From Flagellimonas sediminis (lineage in GTDB: Bacteria; Bacteroidota; Bacteroidia; Flavobacteriales; Flavobacteriaceae), in the NCBI RefSeq assembly GCF_010500845.1, contig NZ_JAAAMI010000004.1, positions 332,260 to 396,259 on the forward strand: a DNA stretch of 64,000 nt. Reading direction: 5' to 3'. The position numbers and the translations under genes were made by a program. Shown here piece after piece: positions 1 to 8,843 of the stretch. Every line of letters begins with the position of its first letter. Position 1 is the stretch's first letter. The notes beneath the pieces were generated by a model that was not told where the DNA came from, did not search any database, and saw nothing but the letters and a program-made list of their open reading frames with translations.

Positions 1-379
1 AGTAAAAGCAGAATTAAATTTTGAAGGAGTTGGTGCCTACCGTGAAGCGATTTTCACAAAAGGACTCGTGTTTCATGAAACGGTTACAGAATATATTGAC
101 AATCGAAGAATGACATTTGACATTAAGGCATATCCGCACGAAATCCCTTCAACCGCCCTAGACGAACATGTCGTAATAGGCGGGGATTATTTTAATGTTC
201 TGAATGGCACTTATGAACTGGAAAAATTACCTAATGGTCTTCATCGTTTGCATTTGTACAGTAATTTCAGAATGAATACAACTTTCAATTTTTATGCAGG
301 TTGGTGGGGTAAATGGATAATGAAAGATATACAGAACAATATTTTACAGATAGAGAAAAAAAGATCCGAAGCAAATTAA
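1..379 (+). CDS. SRPBCC-like protein, C-terminal part (cut by window start)
   Basis: The frame is open from base 2 and ends with TAA at 377-379, so only the last 125 or so residues are visible and the true start lies outside the window. The residues fit the C-terminal half of a START/SRPBCC (polyketide-cyclase-like) ligand-binding fold: alternating beta strands, then a long amphipathic helix starting near the NFYAGWWGKW segment and ending in a lysine-rich tail. No catalytic residues can be named and the ligand is unknown. An internal ATG at base 74 or 110 could be mistaken for the start, but the frame has no stop before it. Family assignment is moderate. Confidence 0.55.
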   Translation, partial: VKAELNFEGVGAYREAIFTKGLVFHETVTEYIDNRRMTFDIKAYPHEIPSTALDEHVVIGGDYFNVLNGTYELEKLPNGLHRLHLYSNFRMNTTFNFYAGWWGKWIMKDIQNNILQIEKKRSEAN

Positions 380-407
380 TCATAGTTGGCGTTCAACCTT
401 CAATTAA

Positions 408-707
408 ATGCAAGCCAAAATCAAGTATGAATTCACTACCAAAATGTGGCAGCACAATGCCCCGGGAGGTTGGTATTTTGTTTCGTTGCCCAAAACCATT
501 TCCAAAGAAATCAGGGAGCACTTAAAATGGCAGGAAGAAGGCTGGGGCAGAATGAAGGCGGTTGCCAAGATCGGTGTTGTGGAATGGGATACCGCAATCT
601 GGTTCGATACCAAAGTGAATACCTATATTCTTCCCATTAAGGCCGAAATCAGGAAAAAGACCAACCTAAAGGTTGACCATAATTTTCAAATGGAGGTTTG
701 GGTGTAG
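408..707 (+). CDS. DUF1905 domain protein
   Basis: A 99-residue protein that consists almost wholly of a DUF1905 domain, a small beta-barrel fold of unknown function often found alone or fused to a YdeI/OmdA-type domain. The recognisable core is the WYFVSLPK segment near residue 22 followed by WGRMKAVAKIG near residue 46 and the ending with polar and hydrophobic residues alternating. There is no signal peptide, so it should be cytoplasmic. It lies in a run of small same-strand genes (DoxX-like, DUF4287, RibD-like, SnoaL-like) of the kind often shuffled together in Bacteroidota. Overlapping frames at 313-525 and 446-640 are shadows. Confidence 0.75.
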   Translation: MQAKIKYEFTTKMWQHNAPGGWYFVSLPKTISKEIREHLKWQEEGWGRMKAVAKIGVVEWDTAIWFDTKVNTYILPIKAEIRKKTNLKVDHNFQMEVWV

Positions 708-804
708 ACCCTTTCATGTCGCGATCAACCTTTCAATATGTCGGATTCACCTCTTATCAACTACTAAAATTCAAATATTTTTGAACTAAACATAAAAAAC
801 AGCC

Positions 805-1182
805 ATGGCAACAACTAAAACCAACAAGATTATTTTCTGGACCACCACGGTCATCATCTTTTTAATGGAAGGGGTTATGCCCGCCCTTACTTCGCAGACC
901 GAACTGGCCAAAGAAGGAATCAGGCACTTGGGCTACCCTTACTATTTTGGGAATGCTCTCGTGGTATTCAAGGTATTGGGTGCTCTTGCCTTGATCATTC
1001 CACAAATCCCAAAACGGATCAAGGAATGGGCCTATGCAGGCTTTGCGTTCGATTTTATTTTTGCAAGCATTAGCCATTTTGCAGTTGATGGAATGGATTT
1101 CCAATCCATCTTTCCGTTACTATTTTTGGGCATTTTAATGGCTTCCTACTTCGCCTATCACAAACTCAATCCTGCCAAATAA
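805..1182 (+). CDS. DoxX-like four-helix membrane protein
   Basis: A 125-residue inner-membrane protein with four predicted transmembrane segments (about residues 8-28, 45-65, 70-92 and 98-118). Its length and pattern match the DoxX-like family. The segment LGYPYYFGNALVVFKVLGALALI is typical of the second helix, with the conserved G and P residues before it. The cellular role of these small DoxX proteins is not firmly known; relatives are tied to redox stress and quinone-linked electron transfer. Its stop codon TAA shares one base with the ATG of the next gene, so the two are translationally coupled. Confidence 0.75.
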   Translation: MATTKTNKIIFWTTTVIIFLMEGVMPALTSQTELAKEGIRHLGYPYYFGNALVVFKVLGALALIIPQIPKRIKEWAYAGFAFDFIFASISHFAVDGMDFQSIFPLLFLGILMASYFAYHKLNPAK

Positions 1183-1403
1183 TGTCGTTCCAAGCATATC
1201 TAGATAATATTCAAGCAAAAACAGGTAAATCCCCTTCCGACTTTAAAGCCTTGGCAGAAAAGATGGGATTTACCCTAAACGGGAAAATAAAACCTGATGT
1301 GAAGGCCACCCAAATAACAGACTGGCTAAAAGCTGAATTTGATTTGGGACATGGACATGCCATGGCCGTCTATGCCCTGCTCAAAGGAAAGAAACCGGAT
1401 TGA
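1182..1403 (+). CDS. DUF4287 domain protein
   Basis: A 73-residue soluble protein that is a single DUF4287 domain. The start MSFQAYLDNIQAKTGKSP and the helical segment ending HGHAMAVYALLKG are the family signature. In other bacteria the domain stands alone or is fused N-terminally to a DUF5655 domain; its biochemical role is unknown. The start overlaps the stop of the DoxX-like gene by one base (TAATG), which supports both the start choice and co-translation. Confidence 0.8.
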   Translation: MSFQAYLDNIQAKTGKSPSDFKALAEKMGFTLNGKIKPDVKATQITDWLKAEFDLGHGHAMAVYALLKGKKPD

Positions 1404-1463
1404 AAAATAACATTGTGCACTGGCTCCAAAAGGTTTAAAGAATTTTCACCCAAAAAATCCTAA

Positions 1464-2030
1464 ATGAGAAAGATCACTGTTTTGGCCATGATTACTTTGG
1501 ATGGTGTCATGCAAGCTCCCGGAGGACCAGAGGAAGACACTTCGGGCGGGTTTTCATTCGGTGGTTGGACCAAACCTTATGGTGATGAAATCTATGCCAA
1601 CGTGGTGCAAAAGGAACTACAACCTGCAAATTATATTTTAGGGAGAAAGACCTTTGAGATATGGGAAAATTATTGGCCATACCATAACGACTTTTGGCCA
1701 GGAATAAATCTGGGCACTAAATATGTGATATCGAACACCCGAAAAAAAACGGATTGGCAGAACACCCTATTTATTTCCAACGTGGAGGATATCAGAACTT
1801 TAAAGAACTCCAACGGCCCCGACCTGCATGTTTGGGGCAGCAGCGAACTTGTACATTTGTTACTCCAGCATGATTTAGTGGACGAGATTAGACTCAAAAT
1901 ACATCCTGTGCTCCTTGGAAAAGGCAAGAAATTGTTCCAAGGGGACATCCTTCCCGCAGCATTTAAATTGGTGGAAAGTACATTGACAACCACAGGTGTG
2001 TTTATAGCCCAGTACCAACGTAACAAGTAG
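1464..2030 (+). CDS. Dihydrofolate-reductase-like (RibD C-terminal domain) protein
   Basis: A 188-residue protein with the DHFR-like fold of the RibD C-terminal family. Visible family marks are the N-terminal strand and helix MRKITVLAMITLDGVMQAPG, the YILGRKTFEIWENYWP motif near residue 53 (nucleotide-binding region), the strand TKYVISNT near residue 89, and LHVWGSSELVHLLLQHDLVDEIRL near residue 120, followed by HPVLLGKGKKLF. Such stand-alone proteins are probably NADPH-dependent reductases, but the substrate is unknown and it is unlikely to be the essential folate enzyme. It is 60 bases after the DUF4287 gene on the same strand. Confidence 0.8.
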   Translation: MRKITVLAMITLDGVMQAPGGPEEDTSGGFSFGGWTKPYGDEIYANVVQKELQPANYILGRKTFEIWENYWPYHNDFWPGINLGTKYVISNTRKKTDWQNTLFISNVEDIRTLKNSNGPDLHVWGSSELVHLLLQHDLVDEIRLKIHPVLLGKGKKLFQGDILPAAFKLVESTLTTTGVFIAQYQRNK

Positions 2031-2165
2031 GGGATCCGTGCATTTATAAAATTTTGAAGCGGAAGCAACCTCAGATGACCATCAGAATCCTCCTGGGGAA
2101 AGACATGGTTTGTAATCTTGGATTCCATAGGCGAAATTAACTACATGAAAGCAGAAAACTAATCC

Positions 2166-2582
2166 ATGAACACAATTGAACCCTTTTTTACTAACTATCA
2201 AGAGGCCGTATGGCTAAAAGATTCGGATGCATTGTTGGCCCTATATGCTTCAGATGTTGTCCAATTTGACATGTGGGACAGAGGTTATTATCCGAATCTT
2301 AAGGAATGGAAAACTGAGATGGAAAATTGGTTGGGTTCTTTGGGTGATGAAAAGGTAAAGGTTGACTTTGAAAGGATAAAAATCCATCAATCCGAAAATA
2401 TGGGGTTTGCCAGTGGATTGATAAAATTTCAGGCGATATCTCCCGAAGGAAAAGTACTCAGAAGTATGAAAAACAGGATCTCCATTGCATTCTCTAAAGA
2501 AGGAGTCGTTTGGAAAGTGGTCCACCAACATATTTCAGCCCCAATATCTTCAGAAAACCTTAATGCGATTTTTGATTTTTAG
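2166..2582 (+). CDS. SnoaL/NTF2-like protein
   Basis: A 138-residue protein of the NTF2/SnoaL-like (DUF4440-like) fold: an N-terminal helix ending WLKDSDALLALYASDVVQFDMW, then curved beta strands, with WKVVHQHIS near residue 118 as the last core strand. These cone-shaped domains bind or transform small ligands; no catalytic residues are certain here. The last eleven residues plus flanking bases reappear in degraded form at 32932-32967, at the far end of the glycan locus (see findings). Cytoplasmic, no signal peptide. Confidence 0.75.
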   Translation: MNTIEPFFTNYQEAVWLKDSDALLALYASDVVQFDMWDRGYYPNLKEWKTEMENWLGSLGDEKVKVDFERIKIHQSENMGFASGLIKFQAISPEGKVLRSMKNRISIAFSKEGVVWKVVHQHISAPISSENLNAIFDF

Positions 2583-2897
2583 CAGAACGTTGATAATCAA
2601 AATAAAATATACGGTTAAGTCGATCCTATCGATCTCAATTAACTTCTCTACTCATTTTATTACCTTTAAATCCTAGATGTTATATTGTAATAACACTGAT
2701 TTTTAGTTTTAGTACATCCATTTTTTAAAACAGCTCCTTGTAACACTTGGCGTTACCCGATTTGGTTACAGATAGCTGACTAGATCAAATATTCATCTTA
2801 ATTGAATTTTGAAATAAAAAGTTTTCCATAAACCTTATCTTTGGAAAACAGTTTGATCACTAACCATAAAACATCTTGATTCCTTGAGGAGCGAACT
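2583..2897. other. Intergenic region with a promoter and an inverted repeat
   Basis: This 315-base AT-rich gap precedes the GntR regulator. It holds an inverted repeat TGTTAT-N6-ATAACA at 2678-2695 and a promoter candidate at 2809-2843. No small ORF with a convincing start is present. The inverted repeat could be a regulator site but it does not match the ATGT-N4-ACAT palindrome found at the other units of the locus. Confidence 0.5.
2809..2843 (+). promoter_or_regulatory. Promoter candidate of the GntR gene
   Basis: A TATCTTTG box (2836-2843) fits the Bacteroidota -7 consensus TAnnTTTG. A TTG triplet at 2809-2811 lies 24 bases upstream, close to the usual -33 spacing. The predicted start near 2848-2850 gives a leader of about 50 bases before the ATG at 2898. 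Confidence 0.45.
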
Positions 2898-3626
2898 ATG
2901 AAATTTGCGATAGATCATAAAAGTCCTATCCCTTTACATGCTCAGGTTGAACAGTTAATCAGGGAGTTGATAGAGCAGGAAGAATATCAAAAAGGTAAAA
3001 GTCTACCTAGTGAAGTTGAGATAAGCAAGAGACTTGCCATATCAAGGTCAACAGTTAGGCAGGCAATCAAAAAATTGGTGTACGAAGGACTGCTGGTGCG
3101 AAAGAAAAAAGCTGGAACTAAAGTGGCCCCTAGGCCCGTTAGTTCCAGATCCAATAATTGGCTAAGTTTTTCCCAGGAAATGAAAGTCAGGGGAATTCCT
3201 ATCAAGAATTTCGAACTTAACCTAAGCTGGGTAAATCCAAATGAGGAGATTCGAAATTTTTTTGAAATTACAAAAGATAAAAAGGTACTAAAAATGGAAC
3301 GCGTTAGGGGAAAACCTGATGAGCCTTTTGTGTATTTCGTATCTTATTTTCATCCTAGAATAGGATTAAGTGGGGAGGAAGATTTTAGAATGCCCCTTTA
3401 TGAAATGTTGGAGAGTGAACACTCCGTAATCGCCTCATTATCCAAGGAAGAAATTAGCGCCACAGCCGCAGATGAGCATATTTCCAATAAACTGGGCCTT
3501 AAATTGGGCACCCCGGTTTTGTTCAGAAAGCGGTTCGTGTACGATCAGGGAGAAAGACCTATAGAGTTTAACTTGGGTTATTACAAATCCGATAGCTTCA
3601 TCTATAGCGTAGAGAGCAGTAGGTAA
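2898..3626 (+). CDS. GntR family regulator, UTRA (HutC) type
   Basis: A 242-residue transcription factor. Residues 5-75 form the GntR winged helix-turn-helix (LPSEVEISKRLAISRSTVRQA is the core, followed by LVYEGLLVRKKKAGTKV for the wing). Residues 90-237 form a UTRA effector domain. UTRA regulators usually sense a phosphorylated sugar or a related small molecule and release DNA. The neighbouring isomerase, mannosidase, kinase and transporter genes suggest a mannose-derived effector; that is inference. GntR operators generally follow a GT-N-AC palindrome, which fits the ATGT-N4-ACAT sites at 3718, 19923, 31038 and 32408. It is transcribed on its own promoter 152 bases before the isomerase. Confidence 0.9.
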   Translation: MKFAIDHKSPIPLHAQVEQLIRELIEQEEYQKGKSLPSEVEISKRLAISRSTVRQAIKKLVYEGLLVRKKKAGTKVAPRPVSSRSNNWLSFSQEMKVRGIPIKNFELNLSWVNPNEEIRNFFEITKDKKVLKMERVRGKPDEPFVYFVSYFHPRIGLSGEEDFRMPLYEMLESEHSVIASLSKEEISATAADEHISNKLGLKLGTPVLFRKRFVYDQGERPIEFNLGYYKSDSFIYSVESSR

Positions 3627-3717
3627 GCCTAAAATGCAATTTTTTCCAAATACTTTGTATTTGGGGATAGGCCACATATAATATGGTTTCGACTGCTTTA
3701 TTTGATAAAAAATTATT

Positions 3718-3729
3718 ATGTTTATACAT
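3718..3729. promoter_or_regulatory. Putative GntR operator, site 1
   Basis: ATGTTTATACAT is a near-palindrome (10 of 12 positions) with the same ATGT-N4-ACAT frame as three other intergenic sites in the locus. It lies about 27 bases (centre to centre) upstream of a TAGATTTG -7 box, so it covers the -33 region of the isomerase promoter, a position suited to repression. Confidence 0.5.
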
Positions 3730-3746
3730 TAGAACATTATAAATAT

Positions 3747-3754
3747 TAGATTTG
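3747..3754 (+). promoter_or_regulatory. -7 promoter box of the mannose operon
   Basis: TAGATTTG matches TAnnTTTG exactly. It is 25 bases upstream of the isomerase ATG. No clear TTG is seen at -33; that region is occupied by the putative operator. Confidence 0.4.
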
Positions 3755-3778
3755 CCAAATCGAAAATAAAATCCAAGT

Positions 3779-5569
3779 ATGAGCAACCATTTTAAGACAT
3801 CTTCAATACCTAGGGAACGGGCTACCGACCAATACGTGGCACCCTTAAAAAAAACAGAGAGAGAGAAGAATGTCTTTGACATATATCCAACATTTAATTT
3901 AGGACCGGACAAAATAAGTAGCGGCTATAGGTCACTGGCAGCATATATTGCAAAACAAAAAAAAGTCTGTCTAGATGGTTTTGTGGGCATTGATTGGGAC
4001 CTGATTGTTGAAATGCTGTGTCAGACTCCAGAATTAAAAAACCTACATATAAATCTGATCAATTTTTCCACAGTTCTCAAATCAGAAAACGACATTATGC
4101 TGATGTTAGAGCCCTATTTGGGAGAGGAAGACTCTATTTGGGGAACCAAATGCAAGCTTGGTATGATCGATTTCTTTGATGAAGAAAAAATGAATCTCAT
4201 CAAAATAGACCCAGAGGCAACTATCACCATCATCTATGGATTTGGTTCTAACCTGGCCAATCTTCATGATACTTTGATTTACTTTGATTTTCCGAAGAAC
4301 GAACTTCAATACCTTGCACGATCGGGTTCCGTATCCAATTTTGGACTAAGCCGTACGGAAGAGTTCTACAAGATGTACAAACATTACTACTTCGTAGATT
4401 GGGTAGTAATGAACGAGGAAAAGAAAAAGCTTACAAGTACAATTGATATCATTGTGGACTCGCAACATGACCGTGATATCAATTGGGCGTTCATGCAGGA
4501 CATAAGGACCGCCCTCAACTTCATGAGTTCATCCATATTCCGTGTAAGACCATGGTTTGAACCTGGGGCATGGGGAGGTGAATGGATGAAAAACAAAATA
4601 AAAAGTTTAAACCCCGCTGTTGTCAATTACGCTTGGGCTTTTTCATTGATCGTTCCCGAAAATGGTTTATTATTTGAGAGCGATGGTTATTTGTTGGAAA
4701 TCTCTTTTGATTTTCTAATGTACCAAGAAGCGAAAAACATCCTTGGCGACCACTATGATCGATTCGGAACCGAATTCCCCATAAGGTTCAACTTTCTCGA
4801 TACATTTAACGGTGGAAATCTATCCATACAATGCCATCCAAGCCTCCCATACATTCAAGAAACCTTTGGGGAAAACCTAACCCAAGACGAATGTTACTAC
4901 ATATTGGATTGTGACAATGACTCCAGCGTTTTCTTAGGCTTTCAAGACAATATAGACCCTACAAAATTTAAAAAAGAGTTATTGCGAAGTGAGCAGGAAA
5001 ATAAAGAACTGAAAATTACCGACTTCGTACAAAAACATGATTCCCGCAAACATGATTTCTACCTAATTCCCAATGGGACCGTTCATAGCGCCGGAGCAGG
5101 TAATATGGTATTGGAAATTAGTGCCACCCCATATATCTTCACCTTTAAAATGTACGATTGGTTGCGCCTGGACTTGAATGGAAAGACTAGACCGATAAAC
5201 ATTGAACATGCTTTTAATAATTTGAATTTTAAGCGAAAGGGTAAAAAAGTTCAGGAGGAGCTTATCTCCAAACAAACTGTCATTGAAAAAGAGCATGACT
5301 ACGAAGTCATACATTTTCCTACCCACAAAGAACACTTTTATGATGTGAGACGATTGGACTTCGACAACACCATTACCAGAGAAACCCAGGGCTCATGTCA
5401 AGTGATGATGCTTGTTGAAGGTGAAAGTGTTTTGGTGGAGACCAATGGTGCGGAAAGTCAATTATTAAATTATGCGGAAACTTTCGTAATCCCAGCCGCC
5501 GCAGAACACTTTACGCTCAAAAATATGGGCAAAAGCAAAGCAAAAGTTATAAACGCCTATCTAAAATGA
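3779..5569 (+). CDS. Class I mannose-6-phosphate isomerase with N-terminal extra domain
   Basis: A 596-residue protein. About residues 240-596 resemble type I phosphomannose isomerase, the zinc enzyme that interconverts mannose-6-phosphate and fructose-6-phosphate. The PWFEPGAWGG segment corresponds to the WGG start of the family, QCHP near residue 351 gives the Gln and His zinc ligands, and NGTVHSAGAG near residue 432 gives the second His and the substrate loop. Residues 45-215 form an added alpha/beta domain that looks like a kinase of the uridine-kinase type with its P-loop lost (LDGFVGIDWD where GxxxxGK would be, then IIYGFGSNL and LIYFDFP). First gene of a five-gene operon; the GH92 gene follows four bases later. 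The gene symbol manA is avoided because the architecture differs from the canonical enzyme. Confidence 0.8.
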   Translation: MSNHFKTSSIPRERATDQYVAPLKKTEREKNVFDIYPTFNLGPDKISSGYRSLAAYIAKQKKVCLDGFVGIDWDLIVEMLCQTPELKNLHINLINFSTVLKSENDIMLMLEPYLGEEDSIWGTKCKLGMIDFFDEEKMNLIKIDPEATITIIYGFGSNLANLHDTLIYFDFPKNELQYLARSGSVSNFGLSRTEEFYKMYKHYYFVDWVVMNEEKKKLTSTIDIIVDSQHDRDINWAFMQDIRTALNFMSSSIFRVRPWFEPGAWGGEWMKNKIKSLNPAVVNYAWAFSLIVPENGLLFESDGYLLEISFDFLMYQEAKNILGDHYDRFGTEFPIRFNFLDTFNGGNLSIQCHPSLPYIQETFGENLTQDECYYILDCDNDSSVFLGFQDNIDPTKFKKELLRSEQENKELKITDFVQKHDSRKHDFYLIPNGTVHSAGAGNMVLEISATPYIFTFKMYDWLRLDLNGKTRPINIEHAFNNLNFKRKGKKVQEELISKQTVIEKEHDYEVIHFPTHKEHFYDVRRLDFDNTITRETQGSCQVMMLVEGESVLVETNGAESQLLNYAETFVIPAAAEHFTLKNMGKSKAKVINAYLK

Positions 5570-5573
5570 CCGT

Positions 5574-8500
5574 ATGAACTTCATCAAATCCCCGTGCGTA
5601 TTGAAAGCTGTTGCAGTATTATCAATGCTATTTTGTTCCTGCAAGGGTCAAAACGTTTCAGAAATTGTCAATCGACCAACTGAAAATGAAAAAACATCCA
5701 TCATCTGGAAGATTGGCGAGAACAACAGTTCAGGAGGAGACCTTGCCCTAGGTCCTTTCGATTATCAAAAATTCCTAAGCAAGGATTTTGGGTTTGAGGA
5801 CCGCTATTTTTTGATCGGCACTTCAACGAATTCCATAGATTTTCCATATGTGCTTCCTGGTCCGGATGATACTTGGGGCGGTACATGGGGAACTTCAGGA
5901 TGGCGCACGCATGAGGTAAACATTCTTTTTGATCTGGAAAAGGTGTCAAATACACTAGATCATGTCCTGATTGTTGACCTTGCGGACAGCAATACCAACA
6001 GATCTTTGGTCAAAGTTAGTGTTAACGAGCAGAGTGAAAAATTTCATATCCAAGGAGTTTCGGATTCCTCTCTTACCAAAAATCCCAACAAGGGCGCCGA
6101 GCGTCTCCTACGAGTCCCAATTGAAAAAGGAACCCTAAAACCAGGTGGAAATTTGGTAAACATAACGGTAATCGAAGGATCCTGGATTGTTTTTGACCAA
6201 ATAAAGTTGGAAGGGTCTTCAAACACTAAATTTCAAACTGTGAAGGATGCATTTGTACGGTCTGTAAAAGTGGCACCTTATGAAATTGAGCATAATGGCG
6301 CGCAATATCAGCCATTGTTGGTTGATGTAGAACACATCTCGGGAGCCCCAACGCTTGTGGTAATGCTTGATGGTGACACCATCTTGGAAGAAACCATTGA
6401 AGAGGGTCGCTACGATTTTGAGGCACCCATGCCAGCTACTACCACCACTAAATTCAGTACTTATGAGGTTAGAATAAATGAAAAAACGGTACGTTCGGGA
6501 GAGGTACAACGCGGTGCGGCCCCACTTCAAACACCAGCCGATTACGTAAATACGCTTATAGGAACAGCACATTCGCGCTGGATGATCGCACCAGGGCCAT
6601 GGATGCCCTTTAGCATGGTAAAACTCAGTCCAGATAATCAGAACAAAGGTTGGCAAGCAGGTTACCAGCCTTCATTTGAGAGCATTGGAACCTTCAGCCA
6701 TATCCATGAATGGACCATGGCCGGCCTTGGAATGATGCCAACCAACGGGCCCTTGCAGATCCAAGTAGGTGACGAGTTTCAACCTGATTCAGGGTACCGA
6801 TCGCGTATGGATAAGAGCAGTGAAGAAGCCCCACTGGGACATTATAAGGTACATTTGACCGATACGGATATTTGGGTGGATGTCACTGCAACCACACATG
6901 GTGGCTTCCATAAATATGAATTCCCAAAAGGCAAAAATGGAAGGGTCATGATTGATTTGCACATTGAGGCGGAGTACGATTATAAACTGTTGGATATAGA
7001 AATCAACAAGGTCAGCGATTACCGTATTGAAGGTATGAGCCATCAAATATCACCCAGACCCACAGTGTGGAGCAATGATGCGGACCAGGAATACACAGTG
7101 AATTTTGTCATAGAATTTGACCAGCCGATTGCCAAGATTGGGGTTTGGAAAAACGATGAAGTCATAGAGGTCTCATCCATTAAGGCGAAGGACCTAAAAG
7201 ATGCCGGAATGTATGTGGAGTTCAATACGGAAACAAACCAAACCGTAAAGGCTCGTTCAGCCATTTCCTTGGTAAGCATTGCGAATGCTTCGGAAAATCT
7301 TTCAACGGAAATTACCATTCCTTTTGGTTGGGATTTCGATGCCGTTGTAAACCACAATAAATCTACATGGAACGAATATTTCAACAGGATAAAGATTACC
7401 AGTGACAACCGTTTGGAAAAGGAGCGTTTTTATTCCAATTTCTACCGCTCTTTATGCAGGAATATTTGGAGCGATGTAAATGGAGAATGGATGGCCGCCG
7501 ATGAAACCGTTCAAAAATTTAATGATCCCGATCAGGTAGCATTGGGGTGCGATGCTTTTTGGAACACCTTCTGGAACCTTAATCAATTTTGGAACCTTGT
7601 CACCCCGGAATGGTCCTCACAATGGGTCAACTCCCAATTGGCCATGTACGATGTCAATGGCTGGCTCGCAAAAGGTCCAGCGGGCATGGAGTACATTCCA
7701 GTGATGGTGGCCGAACATGAGATTCCACTAATTGTTTCCGCATATCAAATGGGCATTGATGACTTTGATACCAAGAAAGCCCTGGAGGCCATGGTAAAAA
7801 TGCAAACAACGCCAGCAGGTCCAGTTGCAGGTGGCTTTGCGGGCAATAGGGACCTAATGGCCTATATGAAGTATCATTATGTGCCCCATGATATTGGTAG
7901 GTTCAGCAATTCACTCGAGTATTCCTTTGATGATTGGACCGTAGGGGAATTTGCAAAATCCCTAGGAGAAATGGATACATTTAAAAAATTTAACGAACGT
8001 GGCACCTGGTGGAAAAATGCTTTTGGCAAAGATGGTTTTGCACAGTTACGGGATAGTAAAGGAGAATTTATGGATCCTTTTGATCCCTTCCAATCAGGGA
8101 GAAATGAAGAATATGTAGAAGGGAATTCGTGGCAACTAAGCTATTTTGTTCCTCAAGATGTACCCTCCCTTATTCAAATTATGGGTGAGGATAAATTTGT
8201 GGAACGCCTGAACTGGGGGTTTGAGGCAAGTGAGCCCTTGCGCTACAATGCCCCCAATGATCAGTATTGGGACTACCCTGTGGTACAGGGCAATCAGCAG
8301 AGCATGCATTTTGCCTTTCTGTTCAACTGGGCCAACCATCCATGGCTTACACAAAAATGGTCACGCTCCATAATGGATAAATACTATGGTTATGGTGTAG
8401 CCAATGCCTATTTGGGCGATGAAGACCAAGGACAGATGAGCGCATGGTTTGTTATGGCCGCATTGGGACTTTTTCAAACAGACGGTGGTGCCCGTAGCGA

Positions 8501-8753
8501 GCCCATTTATGAAATTGCCAGCCCACTTTTTGAGAAAACCGTAATTGACCTCGAGGAAAGATACGGTCGGGGAAAACAGTTCACCATAGAAGCCAAAAAT
8601 GTTTCAAAGGTTAATAAATATGTGCAATCCGCCCAATTGAATGGCAAGGAACTAAAAACGTTTTTCTTTCCTGCTTCGGAGTTGCTGAAAGGTGGCGAAC
8701 TAATTCTCACTATGGGGGCCGAGGCCAATAAAAGCTGGGGAAAACCCAACTAA
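5574..8753 (+). CDS. GH92 family alpha-mannosidase-like lipoprotein with extra N-terminal domains
   Basis: A 1059-residue exported lipoprotein: hydrophobic signal and lipobox ending at Cys23. Residues about 45-215 resemble the third (jelly-roll, sugar-binding) domain of family 4 polysaccharide lyases (RYFLIGTSTNS, FDLEKVS, VKVSVNE, FDQIKLEGS). A short beta domain follows (about 225-315), then the GH92 region (about 320-1045). GH92 enzymes are calcium-dependent exo-alpha-mannosidases. The sequence is divergent: IGTAHSRW replaces the usual HGHTYPG-type motif after the first glycine, and DEDQGQMSAW (about residue 949) replaces the common DDCGQMSAW. It shares these features with the second GH92 in the operon. 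Likely surface or periplasmic; linkage specificity cannot be told. Confidence 0.85.
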   Translation: MNFIKSPCVLKAVAVLSMLFCSCKGQNVSEIVNRPTENEKTSIIWKIGENNSSGGDLALGPFDYQKFLSKDFGFEDRYFLIGTSTNSIDFPYVLPGPDDTWGGTWGTSGWRTHEVNILFDLEKVSNTLDHVLIVDLADSNTNRSLVKVSVNEQSEKFHIQGVSDSSLTKNPNKGAERLLRVPIEKGTLKPGGNLVNITVIEGSWIVFDQIKLEGSSNTKFQTVKDAFVRSVKVAPYEIEHNGAQYQPLLVDVEHISGAPTLVVMLDGDTILEETIEEGRYDFEAPMPATTTTKFSTYEVRINEKTVRSGEVQRGAAPLQTPADYVNTLIGTAHSRWMIAPGPWMPFSMVKLSPDNQNKGWQAGYQPSFESIGTFSHIHEWTMAGLGMMPTNGPLQIQVGDEFQPDSGYRSRMDKSSEEAPLGHYKVHLTDTDIWVDVTATTHGGFHKYEFPKGKNGRVMIDLHIEAEYDYKLLDIEINKVSDYRIEGMSHQISPRPTVWSNDADQEYTVNFVIEFDQPIAKIGVWKNDEVIEVSSIKAKDLKDAGMYVEFNTETNQTVKARSAISLVSIANASENLSTEITIPFGWDFDAVVNHNKSTWNEYFNRIKITSDNRLEKERFYSNFYRSLCRNIWSDVNGEWMAADETVQKFNDPDQVALGCDAFWNTFWNLNQFWNLVTPEWSSQWVNSQLAMYDVNGWLAKGPAGMEYIPVMVAEHEIPLIVSAYQMGIDDFDTKKALEAMVKMQTTPAGPVAGGFAGNRDLMAYMKYHYVPHDIGRFSNSLEYSFDDWTVGEFAKSLGEMDTFKKFNERGTWWKNAFGKDGFAQLRDSKGEFMDPFDPFQSGRNEEYVEGNSWQLSYFVPQDVPSLIQIMGEDKFVERLNWGFEASEPLRYNAPNDQYWDYPVVQGNQQSMHFAFLFNWANHPWLTQKWSRSIMDKYYGYGVANAYLGDEDQGQMSAWFVMAALGLFQTDGGARSEPIYEIASPLFEKTVIDLEERYGRGKQFTIEAKNVSKVNKYVQSAQLNGKELKTFFFPASELLKGGELILTMGAEANKSWGKPN

Positions 8754-8843
8754 ACCCATCCCAAAAGAATAAAACTGAATTCAAAATAAAGAACCAAGGT
8801 TGGGTAGCCAAAAACGGACCTGCTCCATTATAAATAAAAGCGA

